32,098 nucleotides of DNA from Pseudomonadota bacterium. Lineage in GTDB: Bacteria > Pseudomonadota > Gammaproteobacteria > Xanthomonadales > Xanthomonadaceae. Both the position numbers and the translations under genes were made by a program. The notes beneath the pieces were generated by a model. That model made no database searches, had not been told where the DNA came from, and worked only from the letters and a program-made list of their open reading frames with translations. The stretch is taken from NCBI GenBank assembly GCA_023388715.1, contig JAEWFT010000013.1, forward strand, positions 1-32,098, written 5' to 3'. Numbering within the stretch: the first letter of the stretch is position 1; each line of letters opens with the position of its first letter. This document shows positions 16,712 to 26,144 of the stretch, in pieces.

Positions 16712-17743
16712 ATGCGTCGCCTGCTTGCCACCCTGCTGGGCTGCCTCGTCGCGGTGACCGCGCTGGCCGCCGATGCGCCGGCGCCGCCGGCGCCCGCGCG
16801 CGACGCCCTCAAGCCCGGCCAGTTCCTCTGGCATCCGGAAATCGCGCCGAGCGGGCCGATCGTGCTGGTGGTCAGCCTCGACGAGCAGCGCGCGTACGTC
16901 TACCGCAACGGGCTGGCGATCGGCGTGTCCACGATCAGCTCGGGCAAGCCGGGCAATGAAACCCCGACCGGGGTGTTCACCATCCTGCAGAAGAAGAAGG
17001 ACCACCGCTCCAACCTCTACAACGACGCGCCGATGCCCTACATGCAGCGGCTGACCTGGGACGGCGTCGCCCTGCATGGCGGCAGCCTGCCCGGCTACCC
17101 GGCATCGCACGGCTGCGTGCGCCTGCCCCATGCGTTCGCGGAAAAGCTGTTCGCGCAGACCCGCACTGGCGATACGGTGGTGGTCGCCAATGCCAAAGCC
17201 GGGGGCGCCAGCCTGGTCCATCCCGCGGTGCTCGCGCCGGTCGCGCCGGACGGCAGCGCCGCCACCCCACCCGGCCTCCTCGCCGGCTATCACTGGGACC
17301 AGTCGCTGGCCGAGGCGCCGGGGCCGGTGAGCGTGCTGGTCAGCCTGGCCGACCGGCGGGTGATCGCGCTGCGCAACGGCACGCCCTTCGCCGAGGCGGT
17401 GCTCGACACCGCCGACGATTTCGCGATTGGCGGCTCGGTGCTGATCGTGGTGGGCGAGGCGACGGCGGACGCCGGGCCCAGCCGGCTGGACCCGGAGCGC
17501 CCGCGCCGCCGCTGGAACGCCTATCCGATCCTGGGGGTGGATGCGCAAGCGCTGGCGCTGCTGCAGCTGCGCCTGCAGCAACGCCGCCTCGGCGTCGATC
17601 CCGGCTTTGCCAAGCGCCTCTACGGCGTGCTGCAGCCCGGCAGCACCCTGCTGCTGACCGACCTGCCGGCAGTGCGCCCCGACCCCGCCAGGCCCGCCCT
17701 GCAGCCGGTGCTGGAGTCAGAAGACCCCGCACCCACGCGCTGA
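16712..17743 (+). CDS. L,D-transpeptidase (YkuD domain), secreted
   Basis: 343 aa. A Sec signal peptide (about 1-20) is followed by a YkuD domain at about 48-160 with ISSGKPGNETPTGVF, LHGG (H122) and the catalytic SHGCVRL (H133, C135, R137). The family makes 3-3 crosslinks in peptidoglycan or attaches proteins to it in the periplasm. The C-terminal half contains a partial repeat of the first YkuD strands: residues 203-230 (GPVSVLVSLADRRVIALRNG) mirror 48-75 (GPIVLVVSLDEQRAYVYRNG) but lack a second HGC active site. The final about 60 residues are Pro-rich and unassigned. It may be functionally related to mpl through murein metabolism. Confidence 0.93.
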   Translation: MRRLLATLLGCLVAVTALAADAPAPPAPARDALKPGQFLWHPEIAPSGPIVLVVSLDEQRAYVYRNGLAIGVSTISSGKPGNETPTGVFTILQKKKDHRSNLYNDAPMPYMQRLTWDGVALHGGSLPGYPASHGCVRLPHAFAEKLFAQTRTGDTVVVANAKAGGASLVHPAVLAPVAPDGSAATPPGLLAGYHWDQSLAEAPGPVSVLVSLADRRVIALRNGTPFAEAVLDTADDFAIGGSVLIVVGEATADAGPSRLDPERPRRRWNAYPILGVDAQALALLQLRLQQRRLGVDPGFAKRLYGVLQPGSTLLLTDLPAVRPDPARPALQPVLESEDPAPTR

Positions 17744-17775
17744 GGGCGGATGCTGCGATGCAGCAGCACTCCGCG

Positions 17776-17781
17776 TAGAAT
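17776..17781 (+). promoter_or_regulatory. Possible -10 element of ppa
   Basis: TAGAAT lies 47 nt upstream of the ppa ATG in the 85-bp spacer after the transpeptidase gene. The -35 region has no good match, so this is tentative. Confidence 0.35.
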
Positions 17782-17828
17782 GCGCGCTCCCGGCCCGTCG
17801 GCCAGAACCACCGCAGGAACCGCATTCC

Positions 17829-18383
17829 ATGGGTCTCGACCTCGTCCCCACCGGCAGCAACCCGCCGGACGAAATCAACGTCATCATCGAGATCCAGAAG
17901 GATTCCGAGCCGGTCAAGTACGAGGTGGACAAGGAGTCGGGCGCGATCTTCGTCGACCGCATCCTCTCCACGCCCATGCGGTATCCGTGCAATTACGGCT
18001 ACGTCCCGCACACCCTGTGCGGCGATGGCGACCCTGCCGACGTGCTGGTGATCCTGCCGCTGCCGCTGGTGCCGGGCTCGGTGATCCGCTGCCGTCCGGT
18101 CGGCGTGCTGAAGATGACCGACGAGGCGGGCGGCGACGAGAAGCTGCTGGCGGTGCCGGTGGACAAGGTGTTCGCCGGCTATGCCCACATCCGCGACATC
18201 GACCAGGTCAGCGCGCACTGGCTGGAGCGCATCGGCCACTTCTTCGAGCACTACAAGGACCTCGAGAAGGAGAAGTGGGTGCGCCTTGCGGGCTGGGGCA
18301 ATACCCAGGAGGCCAAGCAGATCCTGAGCGAGGCGATCGCCCGCTTCAACGCGGTGCCGGAAGGCGAAAAACCCAACTTCTGA
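17829..18383 (+). CDS. ppa: Inorganic pyrophosphatase (soluble, family I)
   Basis: 184 aa. Cytoplasmic Mg-dependent hydrolysis of PPi to two phosphates. Active-site residues match E. coli PPase shifted by one: E21, K30, E32, R44, Y56 and the DGDPAD metal loop with D66, D68, D71. Later VDKVFAGYAHIRDIDQV supplies the other acidic ligands and HYKDLEKEKWV the Tyr/Lys pair. Length is typical of the hexameric bacterial enzyme. It is the third PPi-using enzyme in 7 kb. Ends in a strong terminator shared with the convergent DUF4136 gene. Confidence 0.97.
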   Translation: MGLDLVPTGSNPPDEINVIIEIQKDSEPVKYEVDKESGAIFVDRILSTPMRYPCNYGYVPHTLCGDGDPADVLVILPLPLVPGSVIRCRPVGVLKMTDEAGGDEKLLAVPVDKVFAGYAHIRDIDQVSAHWLERIGHFFEHYKDLEKEKWVRLAGWGNTQEAKQILSEAIARFNAVPEGEKPNF

Positions 18384-18400
18384 AACGTGCGCGCAAGAAA

Positions 18401-18426
18401 AAAAGGGCGCCATTGGCGCCCTTTTT
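18401..18426. terminator. Bidirectional terminator between ppa and the DUF4136 gene
   Basis: AAAAGGGCGCC - ATT - GGCGCCCTTTT forms a perfect 11-bp stem with an A-tract on one side and a T-tract on the other, so it can stop transcripts from both convergent genes. Confidence 0.92.
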
Positions 18427-18442
18427 CGCTCCACCGCAACGC

Positions 18443-19042
18443 TCAGCGCGGCAGCGGGATCGGCTGGCCGTCGCCGGCACGGTACGGATAGCGGGCGAAG
18501 ATCGCGGCCACCGACTGGTCGATCTGCGCCGCGCGCTGCGCCGGATCGCGCGCCATCACCCGGCCGATCGCATCGCCGGTCCACACCAGCCGGTTGCTGC
18601 GCGCGTCCACCAGGTCCACGGTAAGCGTGCCCTCGGTGTAGCGGCTGACCTGGGTCTGGTCGTACCAGACCGGCACCGCGACGTAGGTGCGCGCGCGGTA
18701 GCTCCACAGCCAGGTGACGTCGGAGCGCGGCATCGTGCTGACCGCGGTGCGCTCGGCGACGGCGGCCTGGAAGTTGACCCGCAGGTCGGGGCTGGTGGTC
18801 GCACGCCGGTAACCGCGGGCGGTCATCTCGCGCTCGATGTCGGCCTTGACCCGCTCGCTCATCCAGGTGGAGTAGCCGTGCTGCTCCATCGCGATCGGCG
18901 AATACCAGTCCCACGTGCGGTACTGGGCGAAGTTGGCATTGGGGTCGGCGTCGGTACGCACGCGCGGACCGGTGGCGCAGGCGGCCAGCAACGCGACCAT
19001 GGCCAGCGCGGCGCCGAGGCGGAGGAAAAGGGTGCGGGTCAT
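18443..19042 (-). CDS. DUF4136 lipoprotein
   Basis: 199 aa. Lipoprotein signal ending in a LLAAC-type lipobox (Cys about residue 22) followed by the DUF4136 domain, visible as VRTDADPNANFAQYRTWDWY, then ERVKADIEREMTARGYRR, SPDLRVNFQAAV, and near the end YTEGTLTVDLVDARSNRLVWTGDA. These are envelope lipoproteins of unknown role. The ATG at 19042 is chosen because GGAG lies 9 nt upstream; an in-frame TTG two codons earlier is too close to that site. It shares the bidirectional terminator with ppa. Confidence 0.9.
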   Translation of the reverse strand: MTRTLFLRLGAALAMVALLAACATGPRVRTDADPNANFAQYRTWDWYSPIAMEQHGYSTWMSERVKADIEREMTARGYRRATTSPDLRVNFQAAVAERTAVSTMPRSDVTWLWSYRARTYVAVPVWYDQTQVSRYTEGTLTVDLVDARSNRLVWTGDAIGRVMARDPAQRAAQIDQSVAAIFARYPYRAGDGQPIPLPR

Positions 19043-19127
19043 TGGCAAGGCTCCGATCAGGATGCCTCCTGTATGGCGTCCACCGCGCCGGCGCGCAAGC
19101 AGGCGGGCTGCCGATGTTGCCGCCGAT

Positions 19128-19817
19128 TCACCTGTGCAGCTTGAGGAAGCCGGCCAGCCGCGCCACCACCAGCGCCAGGTACATCACCCCGTTCCACTGC
19201 TCCAGCAGCACCAGCATGCGGGCATGCGGGGTGGCCGGGACGATGTCGGACAGGCCGGTGTTGGAGAAGTTGGTGCCGGAGACGAACACCAGTTCCATCC
19301 ACTTGCGCATCGGCTCGCCGTCCACCCCCGGGATCAGCAGCGCCCCCGGCTGCACCACCTGCAGGGCCATGAACAGCCAGGCATAGCCTTCGACGAACAG
19401 CATGAAGGTCGCCGCCGCCGCCCACATCTCGTCGGCGGTGGTGCGATCGTCCTGCAGCATGTAGCCGATCAGCGCGGCCGCGGAGTAGAAGTAGGCGGCG
19501 GCGTAGAACAGCGCACCGCCGACCCCGCTGCTCATCGCCCCCTGGCTGACGTGGACCTGCCACAGCACGACCCCGAGCACCGCGAACAAGCCGGCGAGCC
19601 AGGCATCGCGCGGGGAGCGCCGCACCATCCGCACCGCCATCGCCAGCACGCCCACGCTGAGCACGGTCGCGAACAGGTGCCCGGCGCGGCTGTCGACCGC
19701 GAACGGGTAGAGCACCAGCGCGGTGGCCTGCGCCAGCAGCAGGCCCAGCGAGGGCGAGCGCCGCAGCGCCGCGATCAGCTGGGCGGGGCGGGCGCCGCGG
19801 GCGTGCGGGATGTCCAT
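19128..19817 (-). CDS. Ion-channel-like membrane protein with altered pore motif
   Basis: 229 aa. About six hydrophobic segments: 25-42, 47-63, 72-90, 98-120, 133-158 and 201-223. The last two flank a pore-helix-like stretch, MELVFVSGTNFSNTGLSD (174-191), then IVPATPHARM, which matches the K+-channel pore layout but with NTGLSD where TVGYGD would be the filter. It therefore resembles the two-pore-helix (Ion_trans_2) family but is unlikely to be a normal K+ channel. It starts 25 nt after the thiC stop on the same strand and may be part of the TPP-controlled transcript. Function unknown; a transport role linked to thiamine is speculation. Confidence 0.72.
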   Translation of the reverse strand: MDIPHARGARPAQLIAALRRSPSLGLLLAQATALVLYPFAVDSRAGHLFATVLSVGVLAMAVRMVRRSPRDAWLAGLFAVLGVVLWQVHVSQGAMSSGVGGALFYAAAYFYSAAALIGYMLQDDRTTADEMWAAAATFMLFVEGYAWLFMALQVVQPGALLIPGVDGEPMRKWMELVFVSGTNFSNTGLSDIVPATPHARMLVLLEQWNGVMYLALVVARLAGFLKLHR

Positions 19818-19842
19818 GCGCCGATCTTCCGGCGGCCCGGTT

Positions 19843-21720
<1,878 letters not shown>

Positions 21721-21804
21721 GGCATTCGTCCAGTCGGGGCGCTCCTTCGGGAGCAGGCGGACGAAGCGGCGGCGCGCATGCACCTGCCTTGCCAGCGGGT
21801 GCGC

Positions 21805-21890
21805 TCGCGAAGCTTCCCTACGCCGGTATCAGCCGGATCAGGTTCGAAGGGTCTGTCTCAACCGCGCGTGCGGTACCCCCGCTTCGGCGC
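21805..21890 (-). promoter_or_regulatory. TPP riboswitch (THI element) upstream of thiC
   Basis: On the minus strand the conserved parts appear in order: P1 5' arm CGAAGC, GGGGGTACC, then TTGAGACAGACCCTTCGAAC, CTGATCCGG, TGATACCGGCGTAGGGAAG and the P1 3' arm GCTTCG (21808-21813 pairs with 21881-21886). These match the TPP-binding pyrimidine and pyrophosphate sensor helices. The ATG lies about 85 nt downstream. A hairpin GCTCC-CGAA-GGAGC (21741-21754) occupies the space between and could be part of the expression platform. No T-run is present, so translational or Rho-dependent control is more likely than intrinsic termination. Confidence 0.95.
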
Positions 21891-21954
21891 GAATTAGAGC
21901 ACGACCCGGTGCCCGTTGCCCGCGGTTGACGCGCCACCACCGCGGCTTAATGAA

Positions 21955-21972
21955 CTGAACCGGCCGGTCCAG
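21955..21972. promoter_or_regulatory. Possible TetR operator
   Basis: An 18-bp near-palindrome, CTGAACCGG/CCGGTCCAG (one mismatch per arm), lies 31 nt before the tetR start and covers where the -35 of the tetR promoter would be. The size fits TetR-family operators. Autoregulation is inference. Confidence 0.45.
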
Positions 21973-21990
21973 ATAATCGGGTCGATCGTC

Positions 21991-21996
21991 TACCAT
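21991..21996 (+). promoter_or_regulatory. Possible -10 element of tetR, leaderless
   Basis: TACCAT is followed by GCAGGC and the tetR ATG at 22003. The spacing is as in the dedA, mpl and ldt starts. The hexamer is a moderate match only. Confidence 0.35.
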
Positions 21997-22002
21997 GCAG
22001 GC

Positions 22003-22656
22003 ATGAGTCGCCCTCTCCCCACTCCGGCGGCACCCGCCCGCCCGGCCGGACCCGGACGCCCCAAGGACCTTGGCAAGCGCGCCGCGATCCTGCTGGCCGC
22101 CAAGCGCCTGTTCGTGCGCGACGGCTTCGCCGGCGTGAGCATGGACCAGATTGCCGCAGAAGCGGGGGTCTCCAAGCTCACCGTCTACAGCCACTTCGGC
22201 GACAAGGGCAACCTGTTCTCCGAGGCGGTGCGCGCGCATTGCGAGGCCAGCATTCCCGGGGCGCTGTTCGAACCCGCGTCCTCGGTGCCGCTGCGCGAGC
22301 GGCTGACGGAGATCGGCCGCGCGTTCGTGGCAATGGTCATGACCCCGGACGCGATCGCCGCCCACCGCATCCTGTGCGCCCCGCAGGTCGCCGGCAGCGG
22401 GCTGGCCGAACGGTTGTGGGCGGCTGGCCCGCAACCGCTGCAGGCCTCGTTCACGGCGCTGCTGGAACGCCGGATCCGCGCCGGCGAACTGGAGATCCCC
22501 GACCCGCCCCGCGCGGCCAGCCACTTCTTCTCGCTGCTCAAGGGCGAGCCGCATGCGCAGGCCGTGTGCGGGCTGCCGTGCGGAGATGCCGACGCAGTGC
22601 AGGCGCACGTGGCCAGCGTCGTCGACCTGTTCCTGCGCGCGTATGCGGCGCGCTGA
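22003..22656 (+). CDS. TetR/AcrR family regulator, AefR-like
   Basis: 217 aa. The N-terminal DNA-binding domain (about 22-70) contains GKRAAILLAAKRLFVRDGF and the helix-turn-helix SMDQIAAEAGVSKLTVYSHF (46-65), classical TetR. The C-terminal ligand/dimer domain has AHRILCAPQVAGSGLAERLW and HFFSLLKGEPHAQAVCGLP, similar to the AefR-like C-terminal family. It is preceded by a basic, Pro-rich roughly 20-residue extension. The tolC and pcm-like genes downstream are candidate targets. The start is at 22003 rather than 21916 because the upstream residues overlap the operator/promoter region. A weak hairpin (22681-22698) follows the stop, without a T-run. Confidence 0.92.
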   Translation: MSRPLPTPAAPARPAGPGRPKDLGKRAAILLAAKRLFVRDGFAGVSMDQIAAEAGVSKLTVYSHFGDKGNLFSEAVRAHCEASIPGALFEPASSVPLRERLTEIGRAFVAMVMTPDAIAAHRILCAPQVAGSGLAERLWAAGPQPLQASFTALLERRIRAGELEIPDPPRAASHFFSLLKGEPHAQAVCGLPCGDADAVQAHVASVVDLFLRAYAAR

Positions 22657-22753
22657 TCGTCCACCGCAAGATGCCGCCGCTGCCGGTGACTTCCGGCACT
22701 CCGTGTCGGTGTGCTAACACAGTCAAACTGCCTCCCCGATAAGGCCCGGACGC

Positions 22754-22759
22754 TAGAAT
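22754..22759 (+). promoter_or_regulatory. Possible -10 element of the pcm-tolC operon
   Basis: TAGAAT lies 30 nt upstream of the pcm-like ATG. The 133-bp spacer after tetR also contains the AT-richer stretch GTGCTAACACAGTCAAACTG upstream, but no clear -35. Confidence 0.4.
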
Positions 22760-22789
22760 TGCCGGTTTACCGCCACGGATGTCCTCCAG

Positions 22790-23443
22790 ATGAGCTTCGA
22801 TTTCGCCCGCGCCCGTGAACTGATGGTGGAACAGCAGATCCGCCCGTGGAACGTGCTGGACATCGACGTGCTCGACACCCTGGCTCGGGTGCCGCGCGAG
22901 GAGTACGTGCCGGCCGGCATGCGCACGCTGGCCTATACCGATACCGCACTGCCGCTGCCGCATGGCGAAAGCATGCTCAAGCCGGTGCTGGTCGGGCGCG
23001 CGCTGCAGGCGCTGCTGCCGCGCGCCCATGAAAGCGTGCTGGAAATCGGCACCGGCAGTGGCTACCTGACGGCCTGCCTGGGCCGGCTTGCACGCGAAGT
23101 GGTGAGCCTGGAGCGGCACGCCGACATCGCCGATGCCGCGCGCTCGCGGCTTGCGATGCAGGGCGTCTCCAATGCCACCGTGGTGGCGGCCGATGCGTTC
23201 GCCTGGGAGGAAGGCCGCGCGTTCGACGCGGTGTGCGTGACCGGCGCGGTGGACGAGATCCCGCCGGCGTTCCTGCGCTGGCTGAATCCCGGTGGCCGCA
23301 TGTTCATCGTGCACGGCCGCGCCCCGGCGATGGAGGCGGTGCTGCTGCAGCGCGACGTCAACGGCTCGCGCAGTGAATCGTTGTTTGAAACCGAACTGCC
23401 CTACCTCGCGGGTGCCGCCCCGGTACCCACGTTCGCCCTGTAA
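22790..23443 (+). CDS. Protein-L-isoaspartate O-methyltransferase-like protein
   Basis: 217 aa. Class I SAM methyltransferase of the PCMT family: MVEQQIRPWNVLD (family N-terminus), VPREEYVP, and motif I EIGTGSGYLTACLG (85-98). Then come VVSLERHADIADAARSRL, DAVCVTGAVDEIPPAFLRWLNPGGRMFIVHG. The canonical PCMT substrate loop GQTISQP is here HGESMLKP (58-65). Repair of isoaspartate is therefore not assured; many tolC-linked copies are annotated only as pcm-like. It ends 17 nt before tolC, whose ribosome-binding site AAGGA lies in that gap, so co-transcription is likely. Confidence 0.88.
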   Translation: MSFDFARARELMVEQQIRPWNVLDIDVLDTLARVPREEYVPAGMRTLAYTDTALPLPHGESMLKPVLVGRALQALLPRAHESVLEIGTGSGYLTACLGRLAREVVSLERHADIADAARSRLAMQGVSNATVVAADAFAWEEGRAFDAVCVTGAVDEIPPAFLRWLNPGGRMFIVHGRAPAMEAVLLQRDVNGSRSESLFETELPYLAGAAPVPTFAL

Positions 23444-23460
23444 GCCGACAAGGACTTCCC

Positions 23461-24789
23461 ATGCCGCGCCGCCCGCTTGCCCTCGCCCTTGTCCTCGCCC
23501 TGCTGCCGGCCGCGGCGCAGGCGGACGACCTGCTGCAGACCTACCACCACGCGCGCAACAGCGACCCGCAGTTCGCCGCCGCCGAGTCCAACCGCGCGAT
23601 CGCCGCGGAACGCCCGGTGCAGGCGCGCGCCGCGCTGCTGCCGCAGGTCGGCGGATCGGTCGGCGTGAACCGCGTCGACCAGGGCGACCGCACCGCGCGC
23701 ACCGCCTCCTGGGGCGTGGAGGCCTCGCAGTCGGTGTTCGACTGGGGCAACTACACCAACCTGCGCGCCGCGCGTGCGCTGGACCGCGCGGGCGGCTTCG
23801 ACCTGGAAGCCGCGGGCGACACCCTGATCACCCGCACCTCGGCCGCGTACTTCACGGTGCTGGTGCAGCTGGAGACGCTGGCCGCGGCGCAGGCTGCGGA
23901 AGAAGCGCTGAAGAAGCAGTTCGACTTCGCCAGCAAGCGGCTGGAAGTGGGCCTGGCGCCGATCACCGACGTTCACGAGGCGCGCGCCCAGTACGACGCC
24001 GCGCGCGCCAACACGATCCTGACCCGCAACGCGGTGCAGGATGCCTACCAGGCGCTGGTGGAAATCACCGGCACCCCGGTCGCCAACCTCAAGGGGCTGC
24101 CGGATGACTTCCAGCCGGCGCTGCCCGCGCAGGGCGGCGCCGATGCTTGGGTCTCCACCGCGCTGGCGCAGAACCCGTCGCTGAAGGCGCAGGCAGCCGA
24201 CCTCGAGGCCGCCGAGCACAACGTCGGCACCGCTCGTTCCGGCCACTACCCGACGGTGGGCCTGCGCGCCTCCTACGGCAAGGCGATCCCGGGGCTGTAC
24301 GACCCCGACTTCGTGGGCCGCAATGACGCCTCCGCCAGCGTCGGCGTGGCGGTCAACATCCCGATCTTCTCCGGCTTCGCCACCCAGTCGCAGGTGCGCA
24401 GCGCGCTGGCCCAGCGCGACGCCACCGCCGATGCGCTGGAGTCCACCCGCCGCGCGATCGAGCGCAACACCCGCAGCAGCTACCAGGCGCTGGTGGCCGG
24501 CATCAGCGAGGTGGAAGCGCGCCGGCTGGCGCTGGTCGCGGCGAAGAGCGCCTACGACGCCTCGCAGGTCGGCCTGGAGGTGGGCACCCGCACCGTGCTG
24601 GACGTGCTGAACAACCAGCGCACCCTGCTGTCCGCGCAGCAGGCCTATGCGCAGGCCAAGTACAACTTCCTGCAGACCCGGCTGCTGCTGGAACAGGCCG
24701 CCGGCACCCTCGACGTCGCCGACGTGCAGGACGTCAACCGCCTGCTGACCACCGACAACCCGGTGGCGCCGGTACTCGCGCAGCGCTGA
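23461..24789 (+). CDS. tolC: TolC family outer-membrane efflux/secretion channel
   Basis: 442 aa. Signal peptide (cut near AQA-DD, residue 21) followed by two outer-membrane-efflux repeats: DLLQTYHHARNSDPQFAAAES and SLKAQAADLEAAEHNVGTARSGHYPTVGL. Typical TolC features are QSVFDWGNYTNLRAARA, SAAYFTVLVQLETLAAAQA, TRSSYQALVAGISEVEAR and DVLNNQRTLLSAQQAYAQAKYNFLQTRLLLEQAAGTL at the C-terminus. Forms trimeric channel-tunnels for drug efflux and type I secretion. It follows the pcm-like gene in an apparent operon; its stop lies 3 nt from the convergent waaA stop. Confidence 0.95.
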   Translation: MPRRPLALALVLALLPAAAQADDLLQTYHHARNSDPQFAAAESNRAIAAERPVQARAALLPQVGGSVGVNRVDQGDRTARTASWGVEASQSVFDWGNYTNLRAARALDRAGGFDLEAAGDTLITRTSAAYFTVLVQLETLAAAQAAEEALKKQFDFASKRLEVGLAPITDVHEARAQYDAARANTILTRNAVQDAYQALVEITGTPVANLKGLPDDFQPALPAQGGADAWVSTALAQNPSLKAQAADLEAAEHNVGTARSGHYPTVGLRASYGKAIPGLYDPDFVGRNDASASVGVAVNIPIFSGFATQSQVRSALAQRDATADALESTRRAIERNTRSSYQALVAGISEVEARRLALVAAKSAYDASQVGLEVGTRTVLDVLNNQRTLLSAQQAYAQAKYNFLQTRLLLEQAAGTLDVADVQDVNRLLTTDNPVAPVLAQR

Positions 24790-24792
24790 GCC

Positions 24793-26100
24793 TCACCCGG
24801 CCGGATCCGCGGCCGCCGGCAGCATCGGCTCCACCAGGGCCAGCGTGCGCGCCAGCGCGCCGCGGCCCTCCGCCAGCAGGCGCGCGGCGTTGCCCGCCAT
24901 TTCCGCGCGCACGCCCGGCGCTTCGAACAGTTCGATCAGCGCGGCGCCCAGCGCCGGGGCGTCTTCGACCACCCGCATCGCGCCGGCTTCGCGCAGGCGG
25001 CGGGCGATGTCGGCGAAGTTGTGCAGGTGCGGGCCGCTGAGGATCGCGGTTCCGGTGGCCGCCGGCTCCAGCAGGTTGTGGCCGCCGACCGGCTGCAGGC
25101 TGCCGCCGACGAACGCCACCTGCGCGCAGGCGTAGAAATTCCCGAGCTCACCGAGCGTGTCCGCGACGAACACGTCGGTGTCGGCGGCAGGCCGCTGCTG
25201 CTCGCTGCGGGTGGCGGTGGCGTAGCCGCTTGCGCGGGCCTGCTGCTCGACCGCGCGGAAACGTTCCGGGTGGCGCGGCGCCCACACCAGCAAGGCATCC
25301 GGATGGCGCGTGCGCAGGCAGGCGTGCGCCTGAAGCACCGCGGCTTCCTCGTCCTCGTGGGTGCTCGCCGCGACCCAGACCGGCGCAGTGTTGTCGCGCG
25401 CCGCGGCGAAGTCGGCGACGAACGCCCGCGCATCGACCGGAGCCATGTCGAACTTCAGGTTGCCGGTGACCTGCACCCGCTCCGGCGGCGCGCCCAGCTG
25501 CACGAAGCGCTTGCCGTCCTCGCGCGACTGCGCGGCGACCAGCCGCACCGTGCCCAGCGCGCGCCGGATCAGCGGCGCCAGCACCCGGTAGCCGCGCAAC
25601 GAACGCGCCGACAGCCGCGCATTGAGGATGTGGGTGGGGATTCCGCGATCGCGGCAGCCGAACAGCAGGTTCGGCCACAACTCGGTTTCCACGATCAGCG
25701 CCACCGCCGGCCGGAAGTGCCCGAGGAAGCGGCCGACCGCGCCGGGCAGGTCGTAGGGCAGGTAGACGTGGGTGACCGCATCGCCCCACAGGGCCTGCAC
25801 GCGCTCGGAGCCGGTCGGGGTGATGGTGGTGACCACCAGCCGCAGGTCCGGGCGCAGTGCGCGCAGCGCGTCCACCAGCGGCGCCGCGGCATTGACCTCG
25901 CCCACCGAAACCGCATGCAGCCACAGCGGCGCTGCCTCGTCGACGTGGGCGTAGGCGGCGTAGCGCTCGCGCCAGCGGTGGAAATACGCGCGCTGGCGGA
26001 AGCCGCGCCACACCAGGTGGTACAGGGTGATCGGCAACAGCAGGTACAACGCGGCCGAATACAGGACACGCAGCACGCGCTCGGTCAGGTCGGCCCGCAT
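24793..26100 (-). CDS. waaA: 3-deoxy-D-manno-octulosonic acid (Kdo) transferase
   Basis: 435 aa. Transfers Kdo from CMP-Kdo to lipid A precursor at the inner membrane's cytoplasmic face. N-terminal membrane anchor (about 10-30), then LWLHAVSVGEVNAAAPLVDAL with the conserved Glu (E68) that acts as base in GT30 enzymes. Further on are IVETELWPNLLFGCRDRGIPTHILNARLS, VTGNLKFDM, WVAASTHEDEE, WAPRHPERF and the CMP-Kdo site GGSLQPVGGHNLLEPAATG. The start ATG at 26100 has TATCCT 6 nt upstream. It is divergent from lpxL across 44 bp. Longer upstream frame rejected as antisense to lpxL. Confidence 0.97.
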   Translation of the reverse strand: MRADLTERVLRVLYSAALYLLLPITLYHLVWRGFRQRAYFHRWRERYAAYAHVDEAAPLWLHAVSVGEVNAAAPLVDALRALRPDLRLVVTTITPTGSERVQALWGDAVTHVYLPYDLPGAVGRFLGHFRPAVALIVETELWPNLLFGCRDRGIPTHILNARLSARSLRGYRVLAPLIRRALGTVRLVAAQSREDGKRFVQLGAPPERVQVTGNLKFDMAPVDARAFVADFAAARDNTAPVWVAASTHEDEEAAVLQAHACLRTRHPDALLVWAPRHPERFRAVEQQARASGYATATRSEQQRPAADTDVFVADTLGELGNFYACAQVAFVGGSLQPVGGHNLLEPAATGTAILSGPHLHNFADIARRLREAGAMRVVEDAPALGAALIELFEAPGVRAEMAGNAARLLAEGRGALARTLALVEPMLPAAADPAG

Positions 26101-26106
26101 CCGCAC

Positions 26107-26112
26107 AGGATA
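26107..26112 (-). promoter_or_regulatory. -10 element of waaA, leaderless
   Basis: On the minus strand TATCCT is followed by GTGCGG and the ATG. A -35 at normal spacing would fall at 26130-26135, overlapping the lpxL -10. Confidence 0.4.
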
Positions 26113-26131
26113 GCGAAGCGGGCGACCCCGG

Positions 26132-26137
26132 TAGAAT
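26132..26137 (+). promoter_or_regulatory. -10 element of lpxL, leaderless
   Basis: TAGAAT is followed by 7 nt and the ATG at 26145. Its -35 would fall near 26109-26114, on top of the waaA -10. GGCGG next to the start is too close to serve as a ribosome-binding site. Confidence 0.45.
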
Positions 26138-26144
26138 CCGGCGG

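Noticed and set aside
22681..22698. TGCCGG-TGACTT-CCGGCA hairpin as a tetR terminator
   Set aside because: Six-base stem without T-run; too weak to call.
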